From Lepidostoma basale (taxonomy: Eukaryota; Arthropoda; Insecta; Trichoptera; Lepidostomatidae), in contig JAHDVF020000739.1 in NCBI GenBank assembly GCA_022606425.2, positions 434,001 to 498,000 of the forward strand: 64,000 nucleotides of DNA. The letters are read 5' to 3'. Below the pieces are notes generated by a model, which had not been told where the DNA came from, ran no database searches, and saw only the letters and a program-made list of their open reading frames with translations. Position 1 is the stretch's first letter. Each line of letters begins with the position of its first letter. Made by a program: the position numbers and the translations under genes. Of the stretch, positions 32,621 to 43,800 are shown one piece after another.

Positions 32621-33295
32621 AGGAACTTTATCGTTTATTGATTTGGATATGGTCCTCTACTTGCATTTTGAAAAATATATATATTTTTGATTAATACGAA
32701 TAAAAACATCTGTTTTATAGAAGTTTTATAAAACATTTCTAAGGCAGTATAAAATATCATTTGATAATGCATTAGATAGTAAAATAATTAAATTAAATTA
32801 TGAAACAATTATTTTATTTCGGCCAAAACAATGGACTTTATTATATATAATAAAGCTTTTAGAAAACAGACGTTTTCATTCGTATTAAATATTTTATACG
32901 GATTTCTACATCATTGTTCAGGAAATAACATATGACATTTATTTTAATAAATTCAAATTAAACATTTACTCTTAAATTATGAATTCATTTTGTTCAAACC
33001 AATTTTAAGTAGAATATTATTTATTGAAAAAATAATTTAAATTACATATCGCACCGTGAGTGTAAAATCGAATTAAGTGCAAATATACATTTTGGAGATA
33101 TGGGAGTTTAAAGGTTTCATATTGCTTGGAAAAACTATTTTTTTAAATAAATCAATGATTTTCGGTTTATAGGTATATTACTATAGGTATATTACTATTC
33201 ATATTTATCACACGTAATATGAATGAAAACGTCTGTTTTCCAGAAGTTTTATGTCTAAGTAAGGCGAAACGCCTCATTTTGTTTTCTAAAAGTTT
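32621..33295. other. AT-rich spacer with dispersed AAAACGTCTG motif
   Basis: Copies of AAAACATCTGTTTTATAGAA at 32703 (plus), AGAAAACAGACGTTTTCATT at 32862 (minus) and 33225 (plus). No genes. Confidence 0.6.
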
Positions 33296-33299
33296 TTTC

Positions 33300-33945
33300 A
33301 GAGATCCCCATGTGTTCAGAGTCCTATAACAACGCATTGGTTCGGACCAGAATCGAAAATGGTTCTGTGATATGGAGTCCTCACGAGGCGAGATATTCCG
33401 TTATGCTGGAGAGGGTTCAGAAAAAAAAACTGAGGTATCTCTACATGAGGGAGTATGGTAGTTATCCGTGGCTCTATCCCACGGCATTTCTTTTTAAAAA
33501 GCTCGGGACCAACTCTCTGTAGCTTCGAAGAGATGGGCATCTCATAACCCATTTCTTTAGATTACTCAGGGAATATTTCGAGAACTCAACTGTGCTGGAG
33601 GGTGTTCGACTTTTTGTCCCTGATAGATATCTCTGAGAGCGATAGCATAGATTGTTATACCTACCGGCCGCCAGAACTAAACTTCCTCTGGTGACACCGG
33701 TGGGAAAAGCAATTAATCTGCTGAACGTGGTCTCCTTGGAGATCGATGTCTTTCATATTAGTGAAAGTACATTCAAAAGGCAAATATTCTTGATTTTTTA
33801 GAGTATCTTTTCTTCCTGATGTCGAAACATCTCTCATGCGTTTCTGGTAGTATACTATATACAATATATTATTTGACCTGTTCTCAATAGATGCCAACCT
33901 TAATTTTGTAATGTCCGTTGATGAAATAAACTGATTTGAAGTTCA
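33300..33945 (+). mobile_element. LINE-D fragment (subfamily 2)
   Basis: [40 protein letters not shown], then frameshifted [29 protein letters not shown]. Confidence 0.9.
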
Positions 33946-34271
33946 TTTAAAATCTAAAAAAAAACTTCTTAAAAACATACGTTTTCATTCATATTAAATA
34001 TAAAATGTTGTTTATTTTAATAAATTAATAGAGTGTCATGTTAAATAGCTTACTATTGAAATATCTGTATTAATCACTATGTCACCAAATAACTAAAACT
34101 TTTCATAGAACCATTCATCTACGCTTTTCTATATTTCTTAGTATATATTATATATTAAAACATTATTGTTTCGATGATCCCTTTGCTGGGGATGTGGATA
34201 GTTTCGAAACCGATCGGAAGTGTATGTGTTTAGCAATTAGAACAGGGTTGTCCAAAGCACGACCCGCGGCT

Positions 34272-34543
34272 TATATTTGTGCGAATGATGGTGACGAATG
34301 ATGGTGTTATGAACAAAATTATAAAAGGATCATTAAGATGGTTCGGACACATGGAAAGAAAGAATGAAGAAAGAATGGTAACGATGTAAGTGGAACTATT
34401 AAAAGAGGAAGACCGAGCAAACGTCGCACGATCAAACGTATCAAATATTGAATGTCGGGTACGGGACACGATGTATGAATGTTGAGGATACGAGAGAAAT
34501 ATGTCAGGAAAGAAAAATGTGTCCATTATTTTAGTTAGTTAGT
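34272..34543 (+). mobile_element. LINE-A fragment inside the hAT shell
   Basis: [20 protein letters not shown] and a shortened 3' end with TTAGTTAGTTAG tail. Confidence 0.85.
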
Positions 34544-34574
34544 TTTTTATGACATCTCTGTATTTTTATTTTTT

Positions 34575-35265
34575 CTTCTTCTTCTTCTTCGTTAGCCCTT
34601 ATCGGTCCACTGCTGGACATAGGTCTCCTCCCTTCCCTTCCACTCGTCTCTATCTCCTGCCAGTCGTAGCCACATTTTCCCCCCACGGCAGCAATTTCGT
34701 CGGCCCACCTTTTTTGCGGTCTGCCGACGTTTCTCCTATTCTCCCATGGTCTCCACCTTATTATTTTCTGGGTCCATCTATCCTCACTCTGTCTCGCCAC
34801 ATGACCCGCCCATTGCCACTTCAGTCTCGCTAGTCGTTCCATGATGTCCGTTATTTTTGTTCGGCGTCTAATCTCCTCATTTCTGATTCTATCTCGGAGA
34901 CTGACGCCGAGCATATGTCTTTGCGTGACTCTCAATCTTTCTACATTTCTCTTGGTGAGGGTCACAGTTTCCATCCCATACGTCATCACCGGCAGTATGC
35001 ATGAATCATAAACTTTTCTCTTCAGACATACTGGAGTTTCCTTGTTTTCAAATACGTATTTTAGTTTGCAGAAACTACCCAGCTCAAACCATACCCACCT
35101 CGATATTTCCGCTGTCTGGTTCTCTTTTCTCAATTTAATCTTGTGTCCCGGGTAGATGTACTCGCTGACTCTTTCTATGGTGCTGTTGCGGATAGTGAAG
35201 TTTTTATTTTCAGGAATTAAAATATTTGTTTTTCCTATATTCATTTCTAAGCTATTTTTTCTTAA
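34575..35265 (-). mobile_element. LINE-B 3' fragment, longest open copy
   Basis: An uninterrupted 237-residue frame from MNIGKTNILIPENKNFTIRN through YIYPGHKIKLRKENQTAEIS, MTYGMETVTLTKRNVERL, MLGVSLRDRIRNEEIRRRT, WQWAGHVARQSEDRWTQKII, NVGRPQKRWADEI. It lies downstream of the RT palm. Recent insertion is suggested by lack of stops. Confidence 0.9.
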
Positions 35266-35365
35266 ACAAGTTTAATTATAATATTTATTTCTGCGGCCCT
35301 CCAATCTATTCAGCTATTTGGATTGGCCCGGGATCGTATCTGATTTGGACAGCCCTGAATTAGAA

Positions 35366-35902
35366 TGAAGATAGTGCAATTATGGCATACAATTTATGCA
35401 TTTAATATTTATATTTTTACATATCTGGGTGTTAGATTTTATATTAATTATAGATTAAAAAAAATTCAGACAAATTTATAAATTTTTTCGTTTTTTTTTA
35501 ATCTTCATTCGAGAGATTTATTTAAAAAATTTTTACTATACGTTGGTCATACTTTCGCGATGAAAAGGTTTTTAGTATACATGTGTTGAGTATTATTTAC
35601 GATTGCTTAGCAACTATGAAAAACGTTTGATTATGTTATTTGTTTTTTTGGTTTTCCTATATAACTTGGATTGATTATTATCAAAATGGTCTCTGTTGAA
35701 AATGATAGTGCGCTGACAAAGTGAAAGATGTTACTAAAAAAAAATATTATAAAATTGTTCTCAGTATATATGTATACTTGTTTTTATATGTAAATCTAGG
35801 TTAAATAATTTATTTTCAATAAAAAAAATTATTACGATGTTTTTTTTTTTTTTTAAATACTAACATCAAGGATTTATATCGATGATATTAGAATTTTTAA
35901 TT
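35366..35902. other. AT-rich spacer, nothing recognised
   Basis: Low-complexity T and A runs only. Confidence 0.5.
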
Positions 35903-36031
35903 ACAATCTTCAATGTGAGCAGAAAATAGCTCATTATTATGAAGAATGAATCTGGTCGTGTGTCCAGGCTTGAACCCATGTCCCCTGGATCAGGAGCCAA
36001 GCGTTCTATCCCCTAGACCACCACCCGATTT
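35903..36031 (-). mobile_element. SINE S2 (tRNA-derived)
   Basis: Reverse copy: A-box-like TGGTCTAGGGG and B-box-like GGTTCAAGCC; extends beyond the tRNA-like part into AGCTATTTTCTGCTCA shared with 41716-41842. Confidence 0.75.
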
Positions 36032-36254
36032 GTTTCGTTTCGCTCATTTTGAGTTTGTTTCCCTTTCGTTTCATTTCAAAATTTGTATATATATGAAATA
36101 TGTAATTGCAGGTCTTTTAAGAATATTATTACTAATATATCGTCCTTATGCTAGTAATATAGATTAAATCAGAAATGGTATATTTTGTCAATTTTTTTGT
36201 CTGGCTAATCTGGTATTTGACGCAATGATGAGCTGGAGTCCATTTACCAGGCCC

Positions 36255-36520
36255 CCAACATCTCCACACATATAAAGCTACAAATATTGAGATGGGATGG
36301 ACACGTACAGAGGATGCCGAACTCACGGGTCCCCAAACGCTTTATGATTGGAAGGAGAAGGGCGGGAAGACCAAGGCTGAGGTGGGAGGACGAAGTAAAG
36401 AGGGACGCAGCACAACTTCTTCGGGTGCTAAACCGGAGGACGACTGCTGAGGACAGGGACTGCTGGATGCAAAAGTTGATGGAGGCCAAGGCTAGATATG
36501 GGCTGTAGCGCCATCGGAAG
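36255..36520 (+). mobile_element. LINE-E-type C-terminus
   Basis: Open frame LRWDGHVQRMPNSRVPKRFM, RAGRPRLRWEDEVKRDAAQL, DCWMQKLMEAKARYGL: the C-terminal end of an insect non-LTR protein. Confidence 0.85.
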
Positions 36521-36579
36521 AAGTATTTCATAAAAACACTTGTCATTTAACTCATTTTGATACCGACAAAACACTTTAA

Positions 36580-36700
36580 ATCAGTGGTTACCAAAATATC
36601 GACCCCCAGGGGTCAATTTCGACTTGCAAGGGGTCTACGACAAGTGGAAAAAAAAATTGGGGGTCTATGATACGTAAATGGACGTTTACGAGATGGTTCA
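36580..36700. mobile_element. Possible hAT MITE end
   Basis: CAGTGGTTACCAAAATATCG with GACCCCCAGGGGTC resembles hAT-type termini; a partner end was not found. A similar GGTTACCAACGGGGGTA occurs at 8221. Confidence 0.35.
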
Positions 36701-36834
36701 CCAAATTGAAGCTGAATATTGAAAATTTGAGTGTTTTTGAGTGTGAAGAAAACAACTTGGTGTAATTATTTCTATAACAATCTTATATATTTTGTTTGCT
36801 ATCTTTAATATTAATTGTACACACTTTATTATTA

Positions 36835-37140
36835 TTTTTATTCACCGACTCCGGCTATCACTCTGGCGTAGGCCTCTCTGTCTTGTGCCAGCCTGAACAA
36901 CTCCCCCACCCTCCGAATTCCGGTCCACTCTTTGTCGTTTTCCAGCCAGGACATCTGGGGTCTTCCGACATCGCGCCTACCCTCAATCTTCCCTTTCACG
37001 ATGAGGTGCAGCAGGCCTTAGTTTTCGTTGCAGAGAATGTGTCCCAAAATACACCATTCTTCCAGTATTTACGATATTTTTTAAATTTAAACAGGAGGAC
37101 CGCAGGGGTACTACAACACTGCAGATTTCCATCCCGAAGT
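36835..37140 (-). mobile_element. LINE-E-type fragment
   Basis: Minus strand reads GHILCNENQGLLHLIVKGKI, EGRRDVGRPQMSWLENDKEW, RIRRVGELFRLAQDREAYA. Confidence 0.85.
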
Positions 37141-37454
37141 TAGTTTCCTATATCGTGTTCTTCCCTTGGAAACCACGGGCAATTCCATGGATCACGACGG
37201 ATGAGTCTATTTAGCTTAGATTGTGATGATAATAATAGAAATAATATGAGTTGCCCGGTTATAGGGGGTTTTGAACAAGAGAAATATTTCCTTTGATTCG
37301 AAATGTTCGCGTCTACTGAATAGTAGATGGTCATATAACACTGGTTTCCACCCCCACAGGCCAGCTTTTGCATCTGGAAACGGTCTTGAGCCATTGGCTG
37401 AACAAATGAGGATAGTCAGATATGGAATAGTGGAGAGCTGTGCTGTTAGTGCTA

Positions 37455-37508
37455 TGCGTTACAAAGGCTATGCGACAAAGGCTATGTTACAAAGGCTATG
37501 CTATGCGA
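37455..37508. repeat. Three-copy ~15-bp tandem repeat
   Basis: ACAAAGGCTATG occurs three times, separated by 2-4 bases. Confidence 0.7.
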
Positions 37509-37619
37509 TACAATTTTTGTGAACAGATAGCGATGTTGGTGGAGACTGCCAAACCATACAATTTCCAAGAACACTCAATCGTGGTTAAAATAGCCATGAT
37601 GTTGTCCAGCCTTCGATAG

Positions 37620-37880
37620 GAGACGAGCAAGAAGAATTAGTTACATGTAAGTAAGTTGGTGGGCTGGCCATATTTGTCGATGAACCGACGGTCGATGACG
37701 GATTCTGGAGTGGAGACTGCGCTCAGGATTTCGTAGAGTGGACGTCCCCCTACCCGCTGAACCGACGATGTTATAAGGATTGCTGGACCTGGATGGATGA
37801 GAGTGGCGATGGATAGGGGGCAGTGACGTACTTTGGAAGTGGCTTACGTTCTGCAGTGGACGACAGAGAGATGATAAAAC
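37620..37880 (+). mobile_element. LINE C-terminal fragment, decayed
   Basis: WWAGHI...RRSMTDSGVETAL-like reading and a tail TTCTGCAGTGGACGACAGAG, the usual end of insect LINE frames. Confidence 0.55.
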
Positions 37881-38284
37881 AATAAATGGGTTTTACAAGA
37901 GAGTTTCTGAAAACAACTGTCCCATGGTAAGATTATAAGATATTTACAATTCTGTCATAAGTGGAACGCATCTAGAGAGTACGCCGGGAAATGAGGTTAG
38001 GTCATGAAACCTGTTTTAATATAAACAAAGTTTTTACTCTATTAGGATACGAATTGCAGGAAGTTGCAGTAGATTGTGAGACACGCTTCCTCTAGTGCCA
38101 GGAATATTGCGGAATGCGACATAAATTATCCAGACTGAAGTGTGTTCCATTTAAAACAAAAACAAGCTAAATGTTTAGAACACATTTAAATAGAGTTTTT
38201 CAATCCAGGGTTATCAATACACTGTAAGTAATATGTCTTAAAATCTTATATAAAATTATTTTTAATATCCTTAATAGATTTTTG

Positions 38285-39075
38285 ATCTTCTTCGCCTTCT
38301 TGATCCTCTCCTATTGGACGCTGGACAATATCATAGCTATTTTTACTATTGATATAGAGTTGTTGTGCTGCAATCAAACCATTCTCGAAGGTTTTCTAGT
38401 CCGAATTTATTCTTCTCCCGACACTTCGTTTACCGTTAATTTTAACTTGGATAGCCAGTTGCAGGACTTTGTAAGTATTTATCGTTTCCCATAACGTGCC
38501 CGTAGTATGGCTGTTTCCCGTGGATTATACTAACTTCCTATGGCCACACAACTCTTGAAGAGTTTTAGCCTCCTTGATGATTTTTCGCCAAGACCATTGT
38601 CCATTGTCCATTGCGCTGTCTAGGCCTTCCTAGAGGTCTTACTCCAGTCAGTCGGTCTAAACGCGTACAGGGTCTTGATTGCTTTGGTTTCTTCGGCTCG
38701 GCATATGTGCCCAATCTATGCTAAGCGACCGGCTCTCACGGTGCTTGTTATAAGGGGCTGCTGGGTCATCGTATGGATCTCTTGGTTGGTCCTATGCCTC
38801 CAAGTTCCCGCTGCAATACCGGGTCTAGGTCCCAGGATCATTCTAAGTATCCTATTCTCAAACCAGTAGATTCTTTGTTGTTCTTTTAGAGTCATTGTCC
38901 ATGACTCAGAACCACATGTCACCACTGGCTTATGGTGGTTTATGGTCCCCTCGTTTTAAGGTCATGATAATTTCTTCATTCGCTGCAGTATTTCCTAGTT
39001 TTTGATTCTCGTCCATGATATTTTTAGCATTCTACGGTGTATTCAAATTTCAAAGTCATCCAGCTTTTTGATCAA
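38285..39075 (-). mobile_element. LINE-E-type fragment
   Basis: Minus strand from about 38925 reads MVTCGSESWTMTLKEQQRIY, WFENRILRMILGPRPGIAAG, EIHTMTQQPLITSTVRAGRL; downstream decay includes RPLGRPRQRNGQW. Confidence 0.8.
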
Positions 39076-39367
39076 GGTGTATGTGTCCATGCTTGAGGGA
39101 GGTCTAAGTAGTGGATGGCAACGGCTGTTTAAGTAAGTATGTTTCCATATCGTAGAATAAGATGAGTACCAAGCATAATAACATCGAACTATTCCCATTA
39201 TTAATTAGATGGATAGGTCTCTGTTGCATAGCACAGGTTTCATTTTAATTCAGTGTAAAATACCTCAGATTTATCCAAAACGTTGATAACGTTGCACATT
39301 TTTTGTTTTATTAGTGAAACGAGCTTCTGCCAAGAAATTTCAGTAAAAAAATCATTTTTATTTACAG

Positions 39368-39477
39368 ATGCCTATACAAGTTCTGGGTGGATGTGCTTGG
39401 ATGGAGCTGACGAAGCAGAGCCGTCTCCGGGGGTCATGATCCCCTGGCATGAGGGACTGACGGAAATGAGTGATTAA
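39368..39477 (+). CDS. Possible orphan 3'-terminal exon
   Basis: After a clean acceptor (TTTTTATTTACAG) an open frame reads AYTSSGWMCLDGADEAEPS to HEGLTEMSD and a TAA, with AATAAA at once after it (39480-39485). Base composition is higher in GC than the flanks, as in the other exons here. The phase-1 reading (G|AT) gives the longest product; the other two frames are also briefly open. No partner exon was identified and I do not recognise the family. It might be an alternative 3' end of the upstream lipase remnant or belong to a lost gene. Confidence 0.35.
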
Positions 39478-39829
39478 TGAATAAAATGTCTCACGCATTA
39501 TGAAAATGGACTTGTTAAGTCAAAGTAGGCGGGGTCACGCAATATTTCGGCGGCGGGACTATTCGCGCGTGATGTATGGCCGCCCCTATCCCGGCTGACA
39601 TTGCCGCAAGTACACCTTTATCTCTCCTTCAACAGGCAATAGACAATTAATGACAAGTCTTTCGTACTAGCTTTGTGGACTAATAATAAATGATCGTCTT
39701 GTTCCTGAGGACGGAACCATAGGTCCTTCGGCAATATTTTTTATTATTTCTACTAATAATTATTTTTTTACTTGATTCTTTTGACTTTATTACCTGGATT
39801 ACATCAAATATGTAACAAATCTTCTTCTC

Positions 39830-40150
39830 CGGTCTCAATCTAATGATTGGTCTGCAGCAAGGCGACGCATCTCCTCTTCCACTCCGCTCGGTCCTTGGCA
39901 ACTCTCTTCAACTCCGCATAAGAGTTGCAGCCCATATCTCGTCAAATCTGGTCTAGGTACTCCTGGCGAGGTTGTCCTCTGCCAATCGATCCCTCGACCA
40001 TTCCCTCCAACACATCATGCAGGAATCATTCGTGTCGCAACACATGACCAATCCATCTCGTGCGCCTCTCCGCAATGGTGTTCAACTTGTGCATACTCTC
40101 TTCAACTCAGCTGAGAACCTCCTCATTTGTAATGTGGCAAAATTTTAATT
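39830..40150 (-). mobile_element. LINE-E-type fragment
   Basis: Minus strand: HITNEEVLS, RIGHVLRHE.FLHDVLEG, EGSIGRGQPRQEY, ELKRVAKDRAEWKRRCVAL. Confidence 0.8.
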
Positions 40151-40169
40151 TTATTAGTGTTTATTAATA

Positions 40170-40500
40170 GGTGCCTATGCTCAATATCCAAGATCTACTG
40201 GCCCCAAACAATGTCAAATTCCGTTATCTGGACCATGGCAGGCGAAAAGCCAATCAGAGAACAAGTCGCTAGACGCGAATGGCAGTGGATCGGTCACACT
40301 CTGAGACGAAACCCAGCCTGCATCGTTCAGTCCCCTATGGGGGAAAGAGGAAGCGAGGCAAACCTAGAGCCACCTGGAAGAGCCCTGCAGGACGAGGTTA
40401 AAGCAGCAGGCCTCACTTTGGATGATGTGAGGCATGCGGAAGAGTCGGGTGGAGAAGGTTCCTTGACAAGAAGACACACCTCAAGGTACCCAAATTGACC
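40170..40500 (+). mobile_element. LINE C-terminal fragment
   Basis: REQVARREWQWIGHTLRRNP, frameshift, KRGKPRATWKSPAGRG, then DVRHAEESGGEG. It ends about 130 bp upstream of the lipase TATA box. Confidence 0.8.
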
Positions 40501-40631
40501 CTTTTTAAAATTAATTTTAAAACATGTTTTATGATTGTTTTGAACTTTTATTTGATATAATTTACTATTATTCCTACATGCCAGAACACAGGAATGCGGG
40601 CACAAAGTTAATTAGACTTCCTCTGAAGGAA

Positions 40632-40638
40632 TATAAAA
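40632..40638 (+). promoter_or_regulatory. Candidate TATA box of the complete lipase
   Basis: TATAAAA about 105 nt upstream of the ATG at 40737. A start about 30 nt downstream would give a 5' UTR of roughly 75 nt. Position and sequence fit; no other evidence. Confidence 0.45.
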
Positions 40639-40736
40639 ACGTAGTTTCTTTTACTAAGTAATTTTTTGAGTCGCATTCATCGCGCGGTCCTTGTCTAATC
40701 GGTATTGTTCTACAGTTATCGGAGGTTCATCATATC

Positions 40737-40800
40737 ATGTTTCCTAGTTTTTATCTGTCCATTTTTTCGATCGTCTCAACGATCTTATCCTTAATAACAG
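40737..40800 (+). CDS. Lipase exon 1 (signal peptide)
   Basis: ATG plus 20 codons of hydrophobic sequence and one base, with donor GTACGT. This is the only ATG-started hydrophobic segment upstream of exon 2 with a matching phase-1 donor. Confidence 0.85.
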
Positions 40801-43800
40801 GTACGTTAATATTGTATACTATTTTATTTGTTATAACTAACCATCACCTAGTTTTCCCGTAGGAGTAAATTGAAATGATGGACCACTACACTGTTCTATC
40901 CTGACATACCTCTCGAATTTACTTATATCTTTGTTCCCCAATTTGTTTAACGGCCCTATTTTAAGTTTAAAAAACGTACAAGACTTCCTTGCATTTTTTT
41001 AAAAAATAATTCATGGTTGAGGTTTTTATTTCGTAAAACTTCATTATAACTTTTAATTTAAACGCGAGTTTTTTTTTGGTTTTACAATCATTTTATGTAT
41101 ATAAAAATATAAAGATTAGCTACAAATTTGTTTTGCCATGGTAGGTCAATTTCAAACTCCAACGTTTATATCATAATTGAATTATTAAAATTAAATGAAA
41201 CAGCATTGTATATTTAGGAAGCATGTTCACACACTTTCATTCGTGCTGCATTCATTTATTATATTTGCATTTGACACTATCAAACACAGATGTACCCACA
41301 TTCGTCTTACATATCTCATTTCTACTCAATATATTAAACTTTTTTTATGTTCTTATGTTTTGTTTTTATGTTTTGTGTACCAATTTTTTTTTATATTCAT
41401 ATTTTTTTTTGGAGCGCATGGATGTAGAAAGAATGGTTAAGAAAGTATACATTAACGATGTAAATGAAGTACGGAGTCGATATAGACCGAGGAAAACACG
41501 GCATGACTAAATTAATCAAATTTTAAACATTGGTCATGTTAGAAGTCGGAGGAATCGACGTGCGTGTATGACTCGTTGTATGAATGTGGAGGAAACTAGA
41601 GAGGTGTATCAGGATAGGAGAGGTGTGTTAGGAGAGTGTAGCGGTCCATTCTCTCTGTCTACCCTTGCGGAGAAACGGCGTGATGGTTTGTTGTTGTTGT
41701 ATTTATTATACTTGCTAAATCGGATGGTGGTCTAGGGGGTAGACCGCTTGGCTCCTGATCCAGGGGACTTGGGTTCAAGCCTGGACACGACCTTATTCCT
41801 TTTTCATAATAATGATCTATTTTCTGCTCATTTTTGAGATTGCTAAATAAATTCTAATCCCATTAATTCAAATCATTGGATTACGATCTACGATGAGAGA
41901 TCGCGGGATCATCTATGAGAGTAGACTGATTTTTCGTGCACATATCGAGAGGATTTGTAACACTGCACGGATTTTGGGCTTCATCGTACGGACCGGAAGA
42001 GTTTTCAGAGATCCCCATGTAATCAGAGTCCAATACAACGCATTGGTTCGGAGCAGGCTCGAAAGTGGTTCTGTGATATGGAGTCCTCACGAGGCGAGAT
42101 ATTCTGTTATACTGGAGAGGGAGGGAGTATGATAGCTATCCGTGGATCTATCCCACGGCATTTCTTTTGGGAGTACTTGGGATCAACTCTCTGCAGCTTC
42201 GAAGAGATGGGCATCTCATAACTCATTTCTTTAGACTACTCAGGGGATATTTCGAGAACTCGGCCGTGCTGGAGGGTGTTCGACTTTTTGTCCCTGATAG
42301 ATATCTCCGAGAACGACAGCATGGATTGTTTTACCTACCGGCCGCCAGAACTAACCTGCCTCTGGTGACACCAGTGGGAAGAGCAATTAATCTGCTGAAC
42401 GCAGTCTCCTCGGAGATCGACGTATTTTATATTAGTGATAGTACGTTCAGAAGGCAAATATTCTTGATTTTGGAAAGTATCTTGTCTTCCTAATGTCGAA
42501 CCATCTTTCATGCGTTTCTGGTAGTATACTTTATATTTTACCTGTTCTCAATAGATGCCTTAAAACTTAATTTTGTAATGTCTATTGATGAAATAAACTG
42601 ATTTGATTAGAGTTAGACTAGAAAGACCAATAAATTAATTAATAGATTCGTAAAAATACATATATTTTTTTGTTGGACTCCAGTGGCGTATGGCGGTTTG
42701 GAGTATGAAAATGACTTGAGGTTGAGGTATTCGGATTATGGGTATACATGGATGTACATCGCCGATGGAGACGACGTCCCTCAAGTGGCCAACCTCACCT
42801 TCCCTTTCACGTCGGACCCATCCAGAACCTTCATAAAGAACCCTCAGGACACCATCAATTACTATCTTTACACGAGGTAACTAACAACGTAGGTAATTGA
42901 CACAGATTGTTTTATTTTCCACGCTGCAGAACCAACCTGTTAATGGTTTTATGCCTGTGGGTAGAACAATCTATTTGCTTAATCTATCCGGTAGTGTGTG
43001 TTTTTGAATTTTTGATAGTTGTGGTTTTTGTTGTTTTGTGTCGTCGAAAGAAGGGCTGGTGCGGGTAACAAAGTGAATGGAGCCTTAAGAATAGTTATTG
43101 GAAACAAGAATTTATCAATGAAAGCGAAAACGGCCGTTCACAATGGAGTTCTAGTCCCATCCCTGATGTATGGGGAAGCGAAGCATGGAACCGGCAGAAG
43201 AAGAATGAAAGCAGAATAAATGCGGTAGAGTGGTAAAACGATGTACGACAAAATCTCAAATGCTGATATAAGAAAGGAATGTAGAGCGGAAGAAGGTATT
43301 ATGAACAAAATTATGAAAGGATCGCTGCGATGGTTCAGACATATGGAACGCATGGATGGAGAAAGAATGGTTAAGAAAGTATACGTTAATGATATAAATG
43401 GAGTACGTAGTCGAGGCAGACCCAGGAAAACATGGCATGACCAAATTAAACAAATTTTCGGAGGAATCGACGTGCGTGTATGACTCGTTGTATGAATGTG
43501 GAAGAAGCTAGAGAGGTTTGCCAGGACAGAGTAGTTTGGTGGTCCATTCTCTCTGCCTACCCCTACGGGGAAACGGCGTGATGGTTTGGTTGTTTGTGGT
43601 TTTAGTTTTGTAAAACTTGTCACAACTGGCCGCCGATTGACTCATTGGCTCCTATAACTGGCTGCTCAATATTTCAGGCTGCCGCAGCAGGGCTGCCTGG
43701 GCCTAGCCTTATTGTGTAATCATAATTTGATTTCTTTTAATTTTTTCAGGGACAATCCAGATAAGTTCGTCCAGTTGGAGTGGGGCAGTGAGGAAGATAA

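Larger units (their letters stand above)
34243..35357. mobile_element. hAT-like element with 8-bp target duplication
   Basis: Ends CAGGGTTGTCCAAA and TTTGGACAGCCCTG are inverted repeats; AATTAGAA flanks both sides (34235-34242 and 35358-35365). No transposase; the interior is mostly inserted LINE-A (34272-34543) and LINE-B (34575-35235, minus). Confidence 0.88.

Noticed and set aside
34531..35244. Functional single-copy gene of 237 aa
   Set aside because: It is the C-terminal part of LINE-B, lying in a hAT shell, with close relatives at 17825, 27340 and 28505.
41718..41790. tRNA gene
   Set aside because: A- and B-box-like sequences are present, but the acceptor arms do not pair into a clean 7-bp stem and the same flanking sequence occurs at 35903-36031, so it is a tRNA-derived SINE.
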